A DNA stretch of 64,000 bases, from the NCBI RefSeq assembly GCF_010093535.1, contig NW_022985162.1, positions 1,983,053-2,047,052 of the forward strand. The letters run 5' to 3'. Position numbers and translations under genes: made by a program. The stretch's first letter is position 1. Each line of letters begins with the position of its first letter. Positions 33,601-46,128 of this stretch are shown one piece after another. Source of the DNA: Lindgomyces ingoldianus. Its lineage: Eukaryota > Ascomycota > Dothideomycetes > Pleosporales > Lindgomycetaceae. The notes below the pieces were generated by a model, which had not been told where the DNA came from, did not search any database, and saw only the letters and a program-made list of their open reading frames with translations.

Positions 33601-36600
33601 AGAACATGCGGAGCTGCACAAATTGCAGAGCCTGCAAGGCCTTCGACTCTCCAACAACAGGTTAACTCAGCTTCCAGTATACTTTGGTCAGTATCGGGCA
33701 CTCAGGAGTCTGAATTTGAGCTCAAACTCCCTCAGCGAGTTTCCGGACTTTCTATGCGAAGTACGGACCCTTGTTGACCTTGATATAAGCTTCAACTCGA
33801 TCTCGAGCCTACCAAAGATTGGGCAGCTGACCTGTTTGGAAAGGCTGTGGGCGACAAACAATAAGCTATCCGGAAGCTTCCCTCCTTCCCTCAGCAATTT
33901 GGTCAATTTGCGGGAGATCGATGTTCGCTTCAATGCTCTTGATAGCATGGATGTCATGTCTCAGCTGCCAAGGTTGGAGTATTTGATGATTGGACACAAC
34001 TCGATATCGGCATTTGAGGGTTCATTTCCAAAGATTCGGGTGTTACACATGAACCACAACCCGGTTACGCGCTTTGGAATGAGTGCTCCTGTACCATCGT
34101 TGTCGATGCTGAATCTTGCATCTGCGAAACTTGCGCAGCTTCCCGAAGATTTGTTCCAAAAGATCACCGGGTTAACGAAACTCATCCTAGACAAGAACCA
34201 TTTCACTTCCATCTCGACTCATATCGGGAGACTTTATCGGCTCGAGCACTTAAGCGTAGCAAGGAATTCCCTCGATGAGCTCCCAGCCGAGATTGGACGG
34301 CTTGCTGAGCTCCGATATCTCGACGTCCGTGAGAACAATTTAGGACGACTTCCCCCAGAGATATGGTATGCGCGACGGTTAGAAACCCTCAACGTATCCT
34401 CTAACGTCCTAGACGCATTCCCTAAGCCGAGTGCGCCTCCTCCCTCCCTGAATGGCGATGTGTCTAACATGGATGGTGCAACTCCTCTATCCACTCCCAG
34501 TCTTGGGACCAGTCCAAGTTACGAAGAGCTTGGGAAGCTGGAAGACTTTGCCAACCGACGTCCTAGCCAAGCGTCTGCTGGATACCTTAGTTCAGGTCCC
34601 TCACCAGCTGCATCACAACGCAAAGGTTCCATGGCTTCATACGGTACAGGGTCAACGACCACGGCAAGGAAACAATCTCTCACCTCGCGTACACCAACGG
34701 AAGGAACTCTAACTCCCATCTCACGCAAAGACTCAAGTCTCTCAAACCGAATGGTGGCAACCTTCGCAGGATCATTACGACACCTATTCCTCGCTGATAA
34801 CAGGCTTTCAGATGATGTCTTCGACGAGCTTGCCTTGCTTCCAGAGCTGAGGATAGTCAACTTAGCATACAATCTTATCTACGATATTCCACTTCGAACA
34901 ATACGTAGATGGCAGCATCTCGCTGAGCTATATCTTTCTGGAAACGACCTGACATCCTTACCGGCCGAGGACCTGGAAGAAGTAGGCTCTCTAAAGATTC
35001 TTCACATCAATAGCAACAAATTCCAGGTTCTCCCTGCGGAATTAGGGAAAGTTGCGAAGCTTGCTATTCTCGATGTCGGTAGTAACTCCCTGAAGTACAA
35101 TGTGTCCAATTGGCCATATGACTGGAATTGGAACTGGAACCATAACTTGAAATATCTTAATCTTTCCGGTAACAAGCGACTTGAGATTAAGCCCAGCGGA
35201 CCTTTCAGTGGTGGAGGAGCTGCAATGCGTGAAGGCAGAGATCTAACTGACTTTACATCCCTCATCAACTTGAGAGTCCTAGGGTTGATGGATGTAACCA
35301 TGATGGTACCATCGGTGCCGGAGCAGACTGAGGACAGGAGAGTCCGAACTTCAGGCTCAGCGGTGGGGACAATGGCTTATGGGATGGCTGATAGCCTCGG
35401 TCGCAATGAACATGTGTCGACTATGGACATGGTCATCCCCCGATTCCGAAGCCACGACGAAGAGCAGGTCCTCGGCATTTTTGATGGTCAGCCCCTTGCT
35501 GGTGGAGGATCCAAGATTGCCAAATACCTTTACGATAACTTCAAACACCGATTTGCGGACGAACTCGACCGTTTGCGACCTCAAGAGACTCCAGTCGATG
35601 CCCTACGGCGCACCTATCTGGGTCTCAACAAAGAGCTGGCAACTGCGGCCACACAATCATTAGACAAGAATGCTTCGATAGGCGCCTCGATGCAGCCTCG
35701 TGGATCTGTCCCAGAGCTTGGCGATGATGACTTGCATTCTGGAAGCGTTGCTACTGTCTTATACTTAAAGGAAATGGAGCTATACATCTCCAACGTTGGC
35801 GATGCTCAAGCCCTGCTCATCCGCTCAGAGGGTGGTCACAAGCTTCTTACACGAAAACACGACCCAGCGGAACCCGGTGAGCGTTCAAGGATCCGAGAAG
35901 CTGGAGGATTTGTCTCCCGACAAGGCAAACTGAACGACGTCCTCGAAGTATCACGCGCCTTTGGCTACGTGCAGATGTCCCCATCTGTAATTGCCTCTCC
36001 ACACATACTCAATCTCACGCTTGGCGACACTGATGAAATGATCTTGATGGCCTCTCGAGAGCTATGGGAATATCTCACCCCGGATTTTGCTGTTGATGTT
36101 GCACGGTCAGAACGGAACGACTTGATGCGGGCTGCTCAAAAGCTTCGAGATCTTGCGATAGCATTTGGTGCGACCAACAAAATCATGGTTATGTTAATTG
36201 GTGTTAGCGATCTCAAGAGCAAGCAACGAGCGCGATTCCGGACACATAGCATGTCGATGGGGCCCTCCGGATCCCCAGATGACTTTTTCTCGAGTCGCAG
36301 AGTCGGTAAACGTGCCCGCAACCAAGTCGGTGACTCTAAACTTGCTCGACTTGACAATGAGGTCGATGCCCCAACCGGAGAAGTTAGTTTGGTGTTTACT
36401 GACATCAAGAATTCAACCCTCCTATGGGAGACGTATCCGATTGCTATGAGATCGGCCATCAGAATGCACAACGAGCTAATGCGTCGGCAACTGCGCATCA
36501 TTGGTGGTTATGAGGTCAAGACCGAAGGTGATGCCTTTATGGTGGCTTTCCCAACCGTCACATCCGCTCTACTTTGGTGTTTCACCATCCAAAGCCAGTT

Positions 36601-37579
36601 GCTCGAGGTTCAGTGGCCGCAGGAAATCCTTAGCGGTGTCAATGGACAAGAAGTAGTAGATCCTGACGGTAACGTCATATTCCGAGGCCTCTCAGTACGG
36701 ATGGGCGTCCACTGGGGTTCGCCTGTGTGTGAGGTCGATCCTGTCACCAAACGCATGGACTATTTTGGGCCAATGGTTAATCGAGCCTCGCGCATCTCGT
36801 CCGTCGCTGACGGAGGACAAATTACAGTCTCTTCCGATTTCATTGCCGAGATTCAGAGACTTCTAGAGACCCATATCGAGGGTGACCGAAGCAACTCCAC
36901 CGGATCTGAGGAAGCGCTCGGAGATGACTTGATGACCCAAGCTATCCGGCAAGAGCTTCGATCGTTAAGCAGTCAGGGTTTTGAGGTCAAAGATCTAGGT
37001 GAACGCCGCCTGAAGGGTCTCGAGAATCCGGAGTATATTTATCTGATGTATCCTCATTCCTTAGCTAGTCGTCTTGCTGTGCAGCGGCAATTGGAGGCCA
37101 AACAACCACTACCAGCGCAGGCTGGCCAAGTTGGGCAGAAGATGCCGGGTAGCCAGCTTACGATTGACACTGAAAATGTTTGGGATCTTTGGAACGTCAG
37201 TCTACGTCTGGAGATGCTTTGCAGCACTCTGGAAAGCCCTGGAACCATGGAGTTGAAGCCTCCGGAGACGGCGTTGTTGGAGCGAATGAAGAATCGAGGT
37301 GGTGAGATAACAGATCGATTTTTGATCAACTTCGTCGAACACCAGATCTCAAGAATCGAGGTAAGATACTTCACACTTACTTCCACGATAGCTAGCTAAT
37401 CACTTTCACAGACATGTACCACCACTCTCGCCATCCGTCACATGGTCAGACCTTTCGGCTCGACTTCGCTGCTCCGGCAAGCTTGCCCCATGGCTGATAT
37501 ATTAACCGAACTTCAGTCTCAGCTGAAGGAACTTCAACAATACAAAGATGATGCAGCCTCTCAGATCGTATCAGCATGA
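30601..37579 (+). CDS. cyr1: Adenylate cyclase (fungal multidomain, Ras-associated)
   Basis: Four exons, 30601-30755, 31001-31811, 32033-37360 and 37412-37579, give about 2,153 residues. The enzyme makes cAMP for PKA. Domain order: a disordered Ser/Pro-rich N-terminus (1-640); a Ras-association domain (about 640-730); about 20 leucine-rich repeats (about 765-1380); a PP2C-like domain (about 1440-1715); and a class III cyclase domain from about 1771, with the metal-binding Asp in F-T-D-I-K-N-S-T and the E-G-D-A-F motif. A C-terminal helical tail follows the last intron. The short first exon was found by reading upstream: its phase-2 donor GTACGT fits only the acceptor at 31000, giving H-H-Q-P-R-H. 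Introns 1 and 2 (245 and 221 bp) are long for this window. The PP2C-like domain lacks one usual metal ligand (see findings). Confidence 0.93.
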
Positions 37580-40319
37580 GAGGAAGTCACAAAATAGTCT
37601 CATGAATATCCTACCAACCTAACCTCACAACGACGTCTACGACATCTTACACTTACCATGTCATAATACTACCATTCATATCACCAAAATACTCCGAATG
37701 TCTCATCCACCCTCACCTATGTCCATACCCGGCGTTCAATAGGACCTGTATCACCACGTGCCCCGGCGGCTTCATTCAATCTACCTTCTTCGATATGGTT
37801 ACGAAATATTAGGCCCGCATGATTTTCATGATGACGCCTTGGGACCCTGGACTTATCTTGCACAAGTTTTTTTAGCCTTTTTATTATACATGCAGTACAA
37901 CTTTTTTTTCCCGGAGGAAAGCAAGTGAACACCCTTATTTTTGAAGGGGAAGGAATCGGGTATATGTGTTTACGATAGGTTTTTGTCGGTCCTGAATGCT
38001 GGGGGAGCGGGGTTTTCGTTGTCTCTTGATTGAATGGAAAGGGTGGGTGGACGAGTCGGGCGGATATTTAGCAAGCATATTCTGGAAGACGACTTGATAG
38101 GAATTACACTTTTTTCTTGTTTCGATTTGATTTCTTCAAGTTGATTGTGACGGCCGGATTTTGAGGAGCGATATGCCACGGTGGTTAAGTTGGTTCATGT
38201 GGGTTGCGTGAGGGAATTATATTGCGTTTACTTATGATAATGAGGCTGTGTAGGGTGTAATGCTAGATGGATTATTCTGAGTAGGTGTTCATTTATTTTC
38301 GTGATATCGCAAAGTGTGAGAAAGAGGGATAGTTCTATTGCTCAAGAAGTCTTCTTTGCTGCCCAATCATAACTACTTAGAATGTATAATGCTAGTATAG
38401 CCATTCAAGTCTAGTAGGATCGGCGTGCTATTCATAGATTGTATTGTGGGTCATGCAATCTTGCTCTTTGCCTTGACTGTTGCCCGCGTTTGTATGATTC
38501 AGAAGAACATCTCCGCCATTTTCTATATTCTTTTCACTTTAGCTTCACCCTTCTCCTGTCGAGTTAACCTCAGTCCACGAAACGGAAACCCAGCCTAGCG
38601 ATATAACACTGAAGTAATTCCTATAGATACTAACAGTACTCTCAGTCCACTACTTCGATTTGGATGAGAAGTGCTAACGCTTTCCTTTTCCTCTAGTTAC
38701 TACCTATCTCAAAACAACAACCACCACATATCAATCTTTCCATGAATGTTACCTCACCTTCATTCTATACGCGAACCAAGAAATGGCATCGTCATACCCT
38801 CCAGAATATCCCCTAACTTTTTTAAAAAAAAAATCATTATTATTTCCCATCCGCCGCCGCGATCACAGCAGTTTCAAACTCGTCGAACGACACAAAACAG
38901 GCTCGGACTTTATGTAGATGCGTTAGGTTGAACGAGTAGAAGAGATTAATCATTTGGCGAAACACTAGAGAGCGATTGAAAAGATGGAAAGGGTGATTCG
39001 AGTCTTTCTTGGAAAAGGTAGAGGATCAATTGCGGTCTTTGCACTTGGCGTAAGCCTGGTAGTGGTGCGGCGGAAGAGTGTTGTATTAGTGTAGAGCCTC
39101 AAGGCAGCCATTATACATAGAGAGGTACAGGCACTAGTAGATAATGGCTTAGCCTAGTTACACTCGGTTAGGGAGGAGTTTGTGATTATTATTGATCGAA
39201 TATGGAGCTGTGGTAAAAGAGCAGTGCTGGAGCCTATGCAGATGGGGTGGGGGGTTGGAACTAAGAGGACAGGTTTTAATGGGTTGAGGAGAGCTGTTTG
39301 AGTAGCGATAAAAGAGCATGTTCAAGTGAACTCTCGGCTTAGGTCCTAGAGTGATCTCAAATTGGAAATGCTGTAAGGTGTATACTACACAGCCTTTTGT
39401 AAAGCGGGATGCTATAAGGATTGTCAATAGATCAGCATAGTGAGCGGCATTCATCATTTCGTGTCGATCTTAAACGAATTCTCTGTTAACATCGTAGCAA
39501 GGGTTGCGCTACCCATCACAACACCAGCCAGTTATATGTTGGGGACTGAAATCGAGCAATGTCCATAGAGGTGCATGGGATGCAGGAAGGCAGGAAAATG
39601 CTCTCTCTATCATGTCTCTTTTGTTATCGTGTATTTGCACTGAGTTAGTGAAGCTACCATGTAATCTTGCAACCCAAACTGCAGATACGCTAGATCTCGT
39701 ATGAGAAGATATCGTTCAGTGAGGATTGGGGCTAGAACTAAAAATACGATACAGCGTTCATTTACGCGATGCATTCATATTCACTCTACCTTTCGCTTGT
39801 TAACACCGTTGCTATTATGTCTTCCTCCATCATGACAGAGCGAAGTTAAACTATGTATGATGCTACACTCTTCAACAAACATTGTTTGTGGATTTGTCAA
39901 AAATGTCCGCCTTTCGTTCGGAAACATTCTTAGCCGCCGTCGGAAACCCACCGTACCGGGGGCCGGCGCTTGTACTTATAATAATCCAGCCACCCCTCTC
40001 TCTACAAGTCCAGAAGCTCTTTCTGTCGTTTTCATCCAATCGATCTTCAACTCTTTCCTGGCCATATATAAAACGTAGTATTATTCGCTCGAGGTAGTGT
40101 CAAGGGTGCTCCCCGGAACTCTGAAACCTTTCGTTCCTTCAGCATGACAGACCCCATATTGCGGCACAGCAGCCACTCCACTCAATAAGAGGATGAGAGG
40201 AGTCCTCCAAAATGATCCTCAAACCGCCCGGGAAGGTTCCACGGCGTACATCCTTCTACGCGACTCCACCTGGATTCCGCAACTGAAACCTCGAAGCAGA
40301 ATCACGACTCAATCGAAGG
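37580..40319. other. Long gene-poor stretch
   Basis: 2.74 kb, AT-rich, with no frame over about 100 codons and no recognisable protein, tRNA or transposon feature. No clear long direct or inverted repeats were seen by eye. It includes the cyclase 3' UTR and the promoter of the DUF3176 gene. A non-coding RNA could be present but nothing supports one. Confidence 0.5.
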
Positions 40320-42454
40320 ATGAATACGGTCCCTCCTCCGGAGGTACAGGAAGTCAATGAACGGAATCGAACTTGGAGTATTGGGTCCCAGCTCTTGGGG
40401 CAGTATGATCAGGAATGTCTACAGCATCTGAATCAAGTTTCATCGTCGAATTACCGCGGTTCTTATTCACCAAGAAGCGCGTTCATTGATATCCACAATG
40501 GAACCACGCACCCACAAGGCCATAACGCAATTCAAGGAAATTCACTTTCTCCGGACCAAATCCATGAAGCTACAATAGGACAGAATCCATCTTCTCTGTC
40601 ATTCATGCTGGGGGTTTCTGATGTTAGCCAAAGGAACGAATCCGAGGGCGGAAGTAGTATACGCCCATTACTCCGTGCTTCGACAACCTTCTACGACCGC
40701 GTTATCACAGATTGGTGGTGGTGGGAACTCTTCAGTCTAGCCGTCAGTTTCTTGTCAGTCGGGGCCATTGTTGGCATGCTGCTGTTCTATAGAGGCAAAA
40801 AGCAACCGGATCATGTCTTCTTTGGAATCACCCTCAACGCGTACATATCGGTGTTTTCAGCCATAGCGAAGGCTGCCCTGATCCTCCCCGTTTCAGAAGG
40901 CATTGGTCAACTGAAGTGGATGTGGTTTCGAAAAGGATCGAAACTTTTGGATTTCTTCACATTCGACAGCGCTAGCCGTGGACCCTGGGGTTCTCTAATG
41001 CTATTATGGGTAACAAAATGCAGGTAAGCAGCATTTTAACCGGTTCCATCGGTCACGTCACGGAAATTCTGTCGCTCGAGAACGCCAGGGGATTAGTAGA
41101 TATATTATAGCTAACTGATATTTATAGGCATGTAGCGGCTCTTGGTGCCATAATCACTATCCTAGCGCTAGCTTTTGAACCCTTCTTCCAGCAGCTCGTC
41201 TCATTTCCTCCCCGAGATGTAGTTCTGGGAAGCGGTACTGTTTCTATTGCCAGTACATACCATATTGACAACCAAGGGATCGCTTATGTTTTTGACGGCG
41301 GGGAATTAGAAGAGGGGAAGTCAATGAAACTGGTTATCGATGAAGCTGTTTTTACGTCTAATTTCGCTCCCACACCCGCTCCATCTGTCTGCCCAACGGG
41401 TCGTTGCACCTGGTCTCCATACACATCTCTTGGTGTATGCCAAAAGTGCCAGGATATCTCGAGCTTCCTCAAGTATAGTTGTAAAAATCACACAACATTG
41501 CTTTTTCCGCACAGAGGGACCTCAGTTGACGACGGTTGTGGGTATGTTTTAAACGATACCATTCTTGTGGGCACGCATGGATACCGCCAGAAATACTCGA
41601 TTACACTATCCACGTTTGCTGTTAATAGGACGATCAGAATGGCAAGCCCGGCCGATCATGACCACACTACGTCCTGGAACTCGACGATATTTCACGACGC
41701 AGCGCATCCCATCCTCGACGTATACATTGCCTATAGCCGCGGGGGGGAAGCAAAACTTCGGCCAAACGCTACAGCAGTTCTACTAGAATGCCTATTTTAT
41801 TGGTGTGCACAGACATTTGAAGCTTCATATGGCAGTGGTGTTCTCCAGGAAGTTCTGCTAAATACGTCAGCAATACAGTCTGGTATCTTAGATCACAACC
41901 ATGGGAACCAATCTAGAAGCGAACCTTTTACATTGAACGTTGGAGGCAAGTCTTTTGGCATTATCGAAAACACGACAGATTTTTTGGGTGAGAGCATATA
42001 CACTTCTCTTCCGACTCGTCTCGACGGTAGCTCCCCTGGGCTATGGCAATTCATGCAGACTCCGCCATACGACCTGAACCCGCATTTTAGCAATCTTGCG
42101 GTTGCAGTGACGAACAGAATGCGCTCCCAAGCAAAAGACACCGAGACAGTGTCAGGACTTGCTTTAGGAACCGAAAATTTTGTGTACATAAGATGGGTGT
42201 GGATCTCCTTGCCAGGAAGCCTGCTGATTGGAAGCTTTATCTTCGTCTGTGCTGCGATCTTTAAAAGCCGTAGAGCTAAAGCGGTGGCATGGAAATCGTC
42301 GGCTCTAGCAACGCTCCTACATGGGCTATCAAAAGAGGCACAAGGACAATTCAATCCTCATTTGCGCCAGAGTGAGGTAGAAGCACTATCACAGAAACTG
42401 CGAGTCAAGCTTTCTTCAGAGGAAGATGGCAGTACTAGGCTGATATTGGCTTGA
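40320..42454 (+). CDS. DUF3176 multi-pass membrane protein
   Basis: Exons 40320-41023 and 41128-42454 (104-bp phase-2 intron, donor GTAAGC) give about 676 residues. The family is specific to filamentous ascomycetes and has no known function. After a 130-residue disordered N-tail come 'DWWWWELFSLAVSF', a first membrane helix, the 'NAYISVFSAIAKAALILPVSE' helix, the conserved 'G-Q-L-K-W-M-W-F' and 'DFDSASRGPWGSL'-like block, and a third helix after the splice. A 350-residue probably extracytoplasmic domain follows, with many N-glycosylation sequons and a Cys motif (C-P-T-G-x-C-T-W ... V-C-x-x-C), then a last helix at about 590-612 and a cytosolic tail. The splice joins W-V-T-K-C-R to H-V-A-A-L-G. 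The protein looks like a surface receptor or scaffold, but that is inference. Confidence 0.85.
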
Positions 42455-43259
42455 ACAAGAGTGCGAATAGATATTACTCACTGTGGAACACGTCTCCTGT
42501 AACATGTCTGTGGTAACTATCCGGTCAATTACATTACAGAATGTGAACGAGGGCGTATTGCTTTTAATAGTTCGACATCCTTGGACATTCGGGTCCTCTC
42601 AAGTGAATATCATCCCCCCGTCCGAGCAAGGAAGCGTTGGAATCGCCAAGATTGCAGGGGCCGGCAACTCTAAATTTTAGAGTGTGGGCCTGTGCATCAT
42701 CGAGATGTCAATTCGAGACGACGCGCAACATCTAAGAGAAAGAGAGAGACGAGTTAATGAAAGGACTGTTGGCTGACACTGAATTAGTCACTCTACTTCT
42801 CAATTTGCATTTAGAATTCCAAATCAAGATGTCGTCAACACGTCAATGCCAAGGTGAGGCTGCCACTCGGAACCTGAGACGGCCTTGTTGCAAACCCATG
42901 TCTCCTCGTTCAGTTTCTTGAGACGTCCTAGTTTCGGGTAGCTTCAATGCATCAATGCCTGTGGCAGATTGAGGCATGTCCGATTTCCTATCGTAGTCAT
43001 GTCTGAGGCACTCATGATACAGGACTGGAGAATAAGTTTACATTTCGTTTAATGTCTTTAAGCGCCGAAAATAAAAAAAGCGCCCTCAGAACCAGTCCAA
43101 ATGAAGCGCTGCGCTCCATCCTCCGTAGAGTGCAACCTTTCCCGAGGACAGCGTATTCTATGTCAAGTGATGAATTGAGAAGCCCCATCAAAAGTCCCAT
43201 TACCATAAACAATGCCTCGAACCGCGTCCACTATACTTCCCTTCTAATTCTCAACCTTC
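42455..43259. other. Intergenic, convergent 3' ends
   Basis: 805 bp between the DUF3176 gene and the secreted-protein gene. No gene or RNA recognised. Confidence 0.55.
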
Positions 43260-44559
43260 TTAGGCAACGAACTCACGAGCGCTGAATTTGGGTCGTCCAA
43301 ACCGGCGTCCTCCCTTACCGCCTTGCGCGGCCTGAGCGGCCTGGCCACCCTTCGCTGCTTGACCACCCTTTGCTGCTTGACCACCCTTTGCTGCTTGACC
43401 ACCCTTTGCTGCTTGACCAGCGTTCGCAGCTTGACCAGCGTTCGCAGCTTGACCAGCGTTCGCAGCTTGACCAGCGTTCGCAGCCTGGCCAGCATTCGCA
43501 GCCTGACCGCCCTTCGCAGCTTGACCACCCTTCGCAGCTTGACCACCCTTGGCGGCCTGGCCATTGTTGGCGGCCTGACCATTGTTGGCAGCCTGACCGT
43601 TGTTGGCAGCCTGACCGTTGTTGGCAGCTTGACCGTTGTTGGCATTTCCCTTCCCAGCGTTCGCAGAGACAGTGAACTTGTTGCAATCATCTTGCGCTCC
43701 ACGTTGAGCAACTGGCATGAGCACAGGCTGATGGTTACTCGCCGAAGTCATGGAACAGACACGGTAGACGCCAGCTGGCAGACCTCCAGCAAGCGCAGCG
43801 GAAAGCAACCCGTTGCCATTGCCGTCGTCGTTGATACCTTTGAAGAAAGCGAAGTTCTGGGCGTTAAGAGCTTGAGTCGGGTTCAGATTGTTGCCCATAT
43901 CCTGAACTGTGATATGGGTGTGCCCAACCACGGTGCCGCCTTGGAGAGCTTGTGGTGCAGCGTAATAAGTGACGTCAGGGTTTGTGAACGATCCAGCTTG
44001 AAGATTGGCGATTTGCACCTGGAAGTTGATGGGTTGGTTTTCTTGAATTTCGTCATTGTGCTTAGGATTGATCATGATAGCAGAAACCATCTTAGTATTC
44101 GATGGGATATCGCCCATGACTGTAACCTAGTTAGTATTTCTCTCGATACTGAACAAGACATGTACTCACCGATACCATTGCAAGAACCTCCCTTGACCTG
44201 GAGACCGTTGGTAAGAGTCTTTCCTGTACAGAAGTTGATGAAGTTGGCATCGTCCCTAACAAGATTTAGCAAGGAGCAGGTGGAATTCCGAAATGATACA
44301 CTCACGTTGCCGACGCAGCCTGACCAGCCTCAGCACCAGCTTCCAAACCAGTAGCCTGGCTATTTTTCTGAACATTGTTTGGGTTCAAGGCCAATGCGTT
44401 GGCATTGTTACCTCCATTGTTGGCGTTCCCACCATTGCCTTTGGCAGCATTTGCGGCGTTCTGAGCATTCTGATTTTGATTGTTTTTCCCTCCCTTTCCG
44501 GCCTGGGCTTCGACAATGCCGGCTGCTAGCAGCAATGGCAACAAAGTAGTAAACCGCAT
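43260..44559 (-). CDS. Secreted fungal protein of the family often mislabelled 'ribosomal protein S17', with C-terminal repeat tail
   Basis: Exons 44559-44306, 44255-44170 and 44119-43260 give about 399 residues. A signal peptide (M-R-F-T-T-L-L-P-L-L-L-A-A-G, cleavage near residue 19) is followed by an Asn/Gly/Ala-rich linker. The conserved domain (about 85-275) contains 'LQVKGGSCNGI|VMGDIPS', 'AGSFTNPDVTYYAAPQ', 'VGHTHITVQD', 'FAFFKGIN' and 'MPVAQRGAQDDC'. Homologues in many Pezizomycotina are annotated as ribosomal protein S17, which is wrong for a secreted protein; their role is unknown. After the domain come 17 six-residue repeats and a short basic end. The splices use GTGAGT donors in phases 2 and 1 and rebuild the conserved C-N-G-I-V-M-G run. 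It is likely an abundant extracellular or cell-wall protein. Confidence 0.85.
43335..43640 (-). repeat. 18-bp coding tandem repeat, 17 units, block-structured
   Basis: Seventeen units of six residues ending in G-Q-A-A. In translation order: five N-N-G-Q-A-A, three K-G-G-Q-A-A, five N-A-G-Q-A-A and four K-G-G-Q-A-A. Copies within a block are nearly identical in DNA, so blocks probably arose by local duplication and the number varies among strains. The 18-bp period keeps all six frames open, producing long antisense shadow frames. Confidence 0.92.
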
Positions 44560-46128
44560 TGTGATAGTGGGGTTGAAGGCCGAACGAAAAGCGGACGCGA
44601 GGCGGATGAGAAAGTAGGTTTAAAAGAGTGGACTCCGGCTTGCGGTAGATTAAGATCAATCAATATACAGACACGTTCAACGTGACCTGAGAAAAGAAGG
44701 AAGAGGAAGAAAGAGAAAGGAATGTAACCCTCGATTGACGGTCCCCGATTGCTCAATAACTGGTGACTGAGGATGGTGGAAAACAAGCGGCCTTGGACGA
44801 CCAGGCGACTGTACTTAAGTCCCTTGGCGACATCAAATCCGGAGCCTGCTGTAAAGCGGCTGAAGGCAGGCTTAGGCTTGAAACCCATGATGAGGGTGGA
44901 TTTGTCTCACGAACCATCGAACAGGATGCCTGGGGGAAAAGCACGGGGCGCGGGTGTCAAGAGGCGCCATACCAAACTCAGGCCGAGCCGGCAGCCCTGC
45001 CGTGGCGAAATTGCCCAAGGCATTGATGTGGTCGCTGGAAACAGACAACGTTAGAGGGAGCACAGGAGGTGGAGGCCGACTTGAGACCCGGGAAGTTTCG
45101 GACAATTATGTCAGCCACGTTGAAGCACCTCGCGCTAGCCTTATGAGGAGATCCACGACTGCCAAGCATAATCTTATTTCCAACATCCTGTCTCAAGGAC
45201 TTGACGCCCTCAAACTGCTTTGATGCCTTAGCTATGCGGCCTGCGGCAACCGAGTCTGCGGCAGGAGTCCTTCGATGATCCCGAGGACCGCTGTGGGCTC
45301 TCTTGGCCAGTGACGTCCAAGCATCGTGGAGCATCTTGAAAAGCTTAGCCCGCATCGACCACCTTTTGGCGCTGCAGTGCCTGGCCTTCGTAACCTTAAT
45401 TCGCTTGTCAGATCCTAAATCATAATCTAAGCAGCTAGTCTGGGCCCCTCCAGTCTGTCTCCGCTACCAGCGGTGGCTGTGACAGCAACAAAGCAGTTGG
45501 GATCTGCGGCAACAAACGAACTCCATGTGCTTCTCTTGGCGACCATCTCTTCGCTTCACCCTCCTTGAAATCCTTTTATCTGATCTAAAACTGATAACTG
45601 CGGAATATGGCACTGGATAGATGAGAAGGCTGAAAATGCCTCCGTGTTGATTCGGAATCACAGTTTGGGTTTACAACACTCATACCTCCTCTGCCTTCAA
45701 ACTTTTTTGTAAGGCATTCAAGGCAATTATCGATCCGGCCTGTCTGCGACTCGTCAGAGGTTCTGCACATCAATAGTGGGCATGTCCGGGCTGTCAAGAC
45801 CCGGAAGGATCCACGCAGTCACTTTAACAATGATCGTTGACGATTACATCAAAAAGGCTCGCATTGGCGCCAGCGACTTCTAACGACTCGCAAATCCCAC
45901 TGTCTGGATTGGCTGGAACTTGGAGATCGTACGGAGACAACCTTCGTTTTAGCTCAAGAGTCTCCACGTATTCTGGCAGATTGACCAGAGCAGCCATCCC
46001 GTGGCGGCACTGCGACTGTTGGAGGCGCGAAAAACCAATTAAACGACGCAGCCGCTCCCCTCGCTGTTCCGGTTTGTCCAGGGTGCTGTGCCCCTTCCTC
46101 AACTCATTCTCCCCTCCGTACCCCACAT
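44560..46128. other. Upstream region of the secreted-protein gene and 3' flank of the PhzF gene
   Basis: 1.57 kb. CT/AG-rich leader DNA near 44.6-44.75 kb fits a strong promoter. Several 90-125 codon frames overlap on both strands near 44.75-45.36 kb and 45.8-46.15 kb, but none shows a domain or consistent codon use, so no gene is called. Confidence 0.45.

Noticed and set aside
43335..43640. Possible CRISPR-like array
   Set aside because: Units are contiguous 18-bp coding repeats without spacers in a eukaryotic gene.
43323..44354. 343-codon plus-strand frame over the secreted-protein gene
   Set aside because: It is held open by the 18-bp repeat; the minus strand has a signal peptide, conserved domain and in-phase introns.
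45824..46126. Minus-strand frame just downstream of the PhzF stop, with a faint resemblance to a kinase end (F-D-V-I-V-N-D)
   Set aside because: Starts at GTG, is short, has no nucleotide-binding motif and no splice partner; a similar-length frame exists on the other strand.
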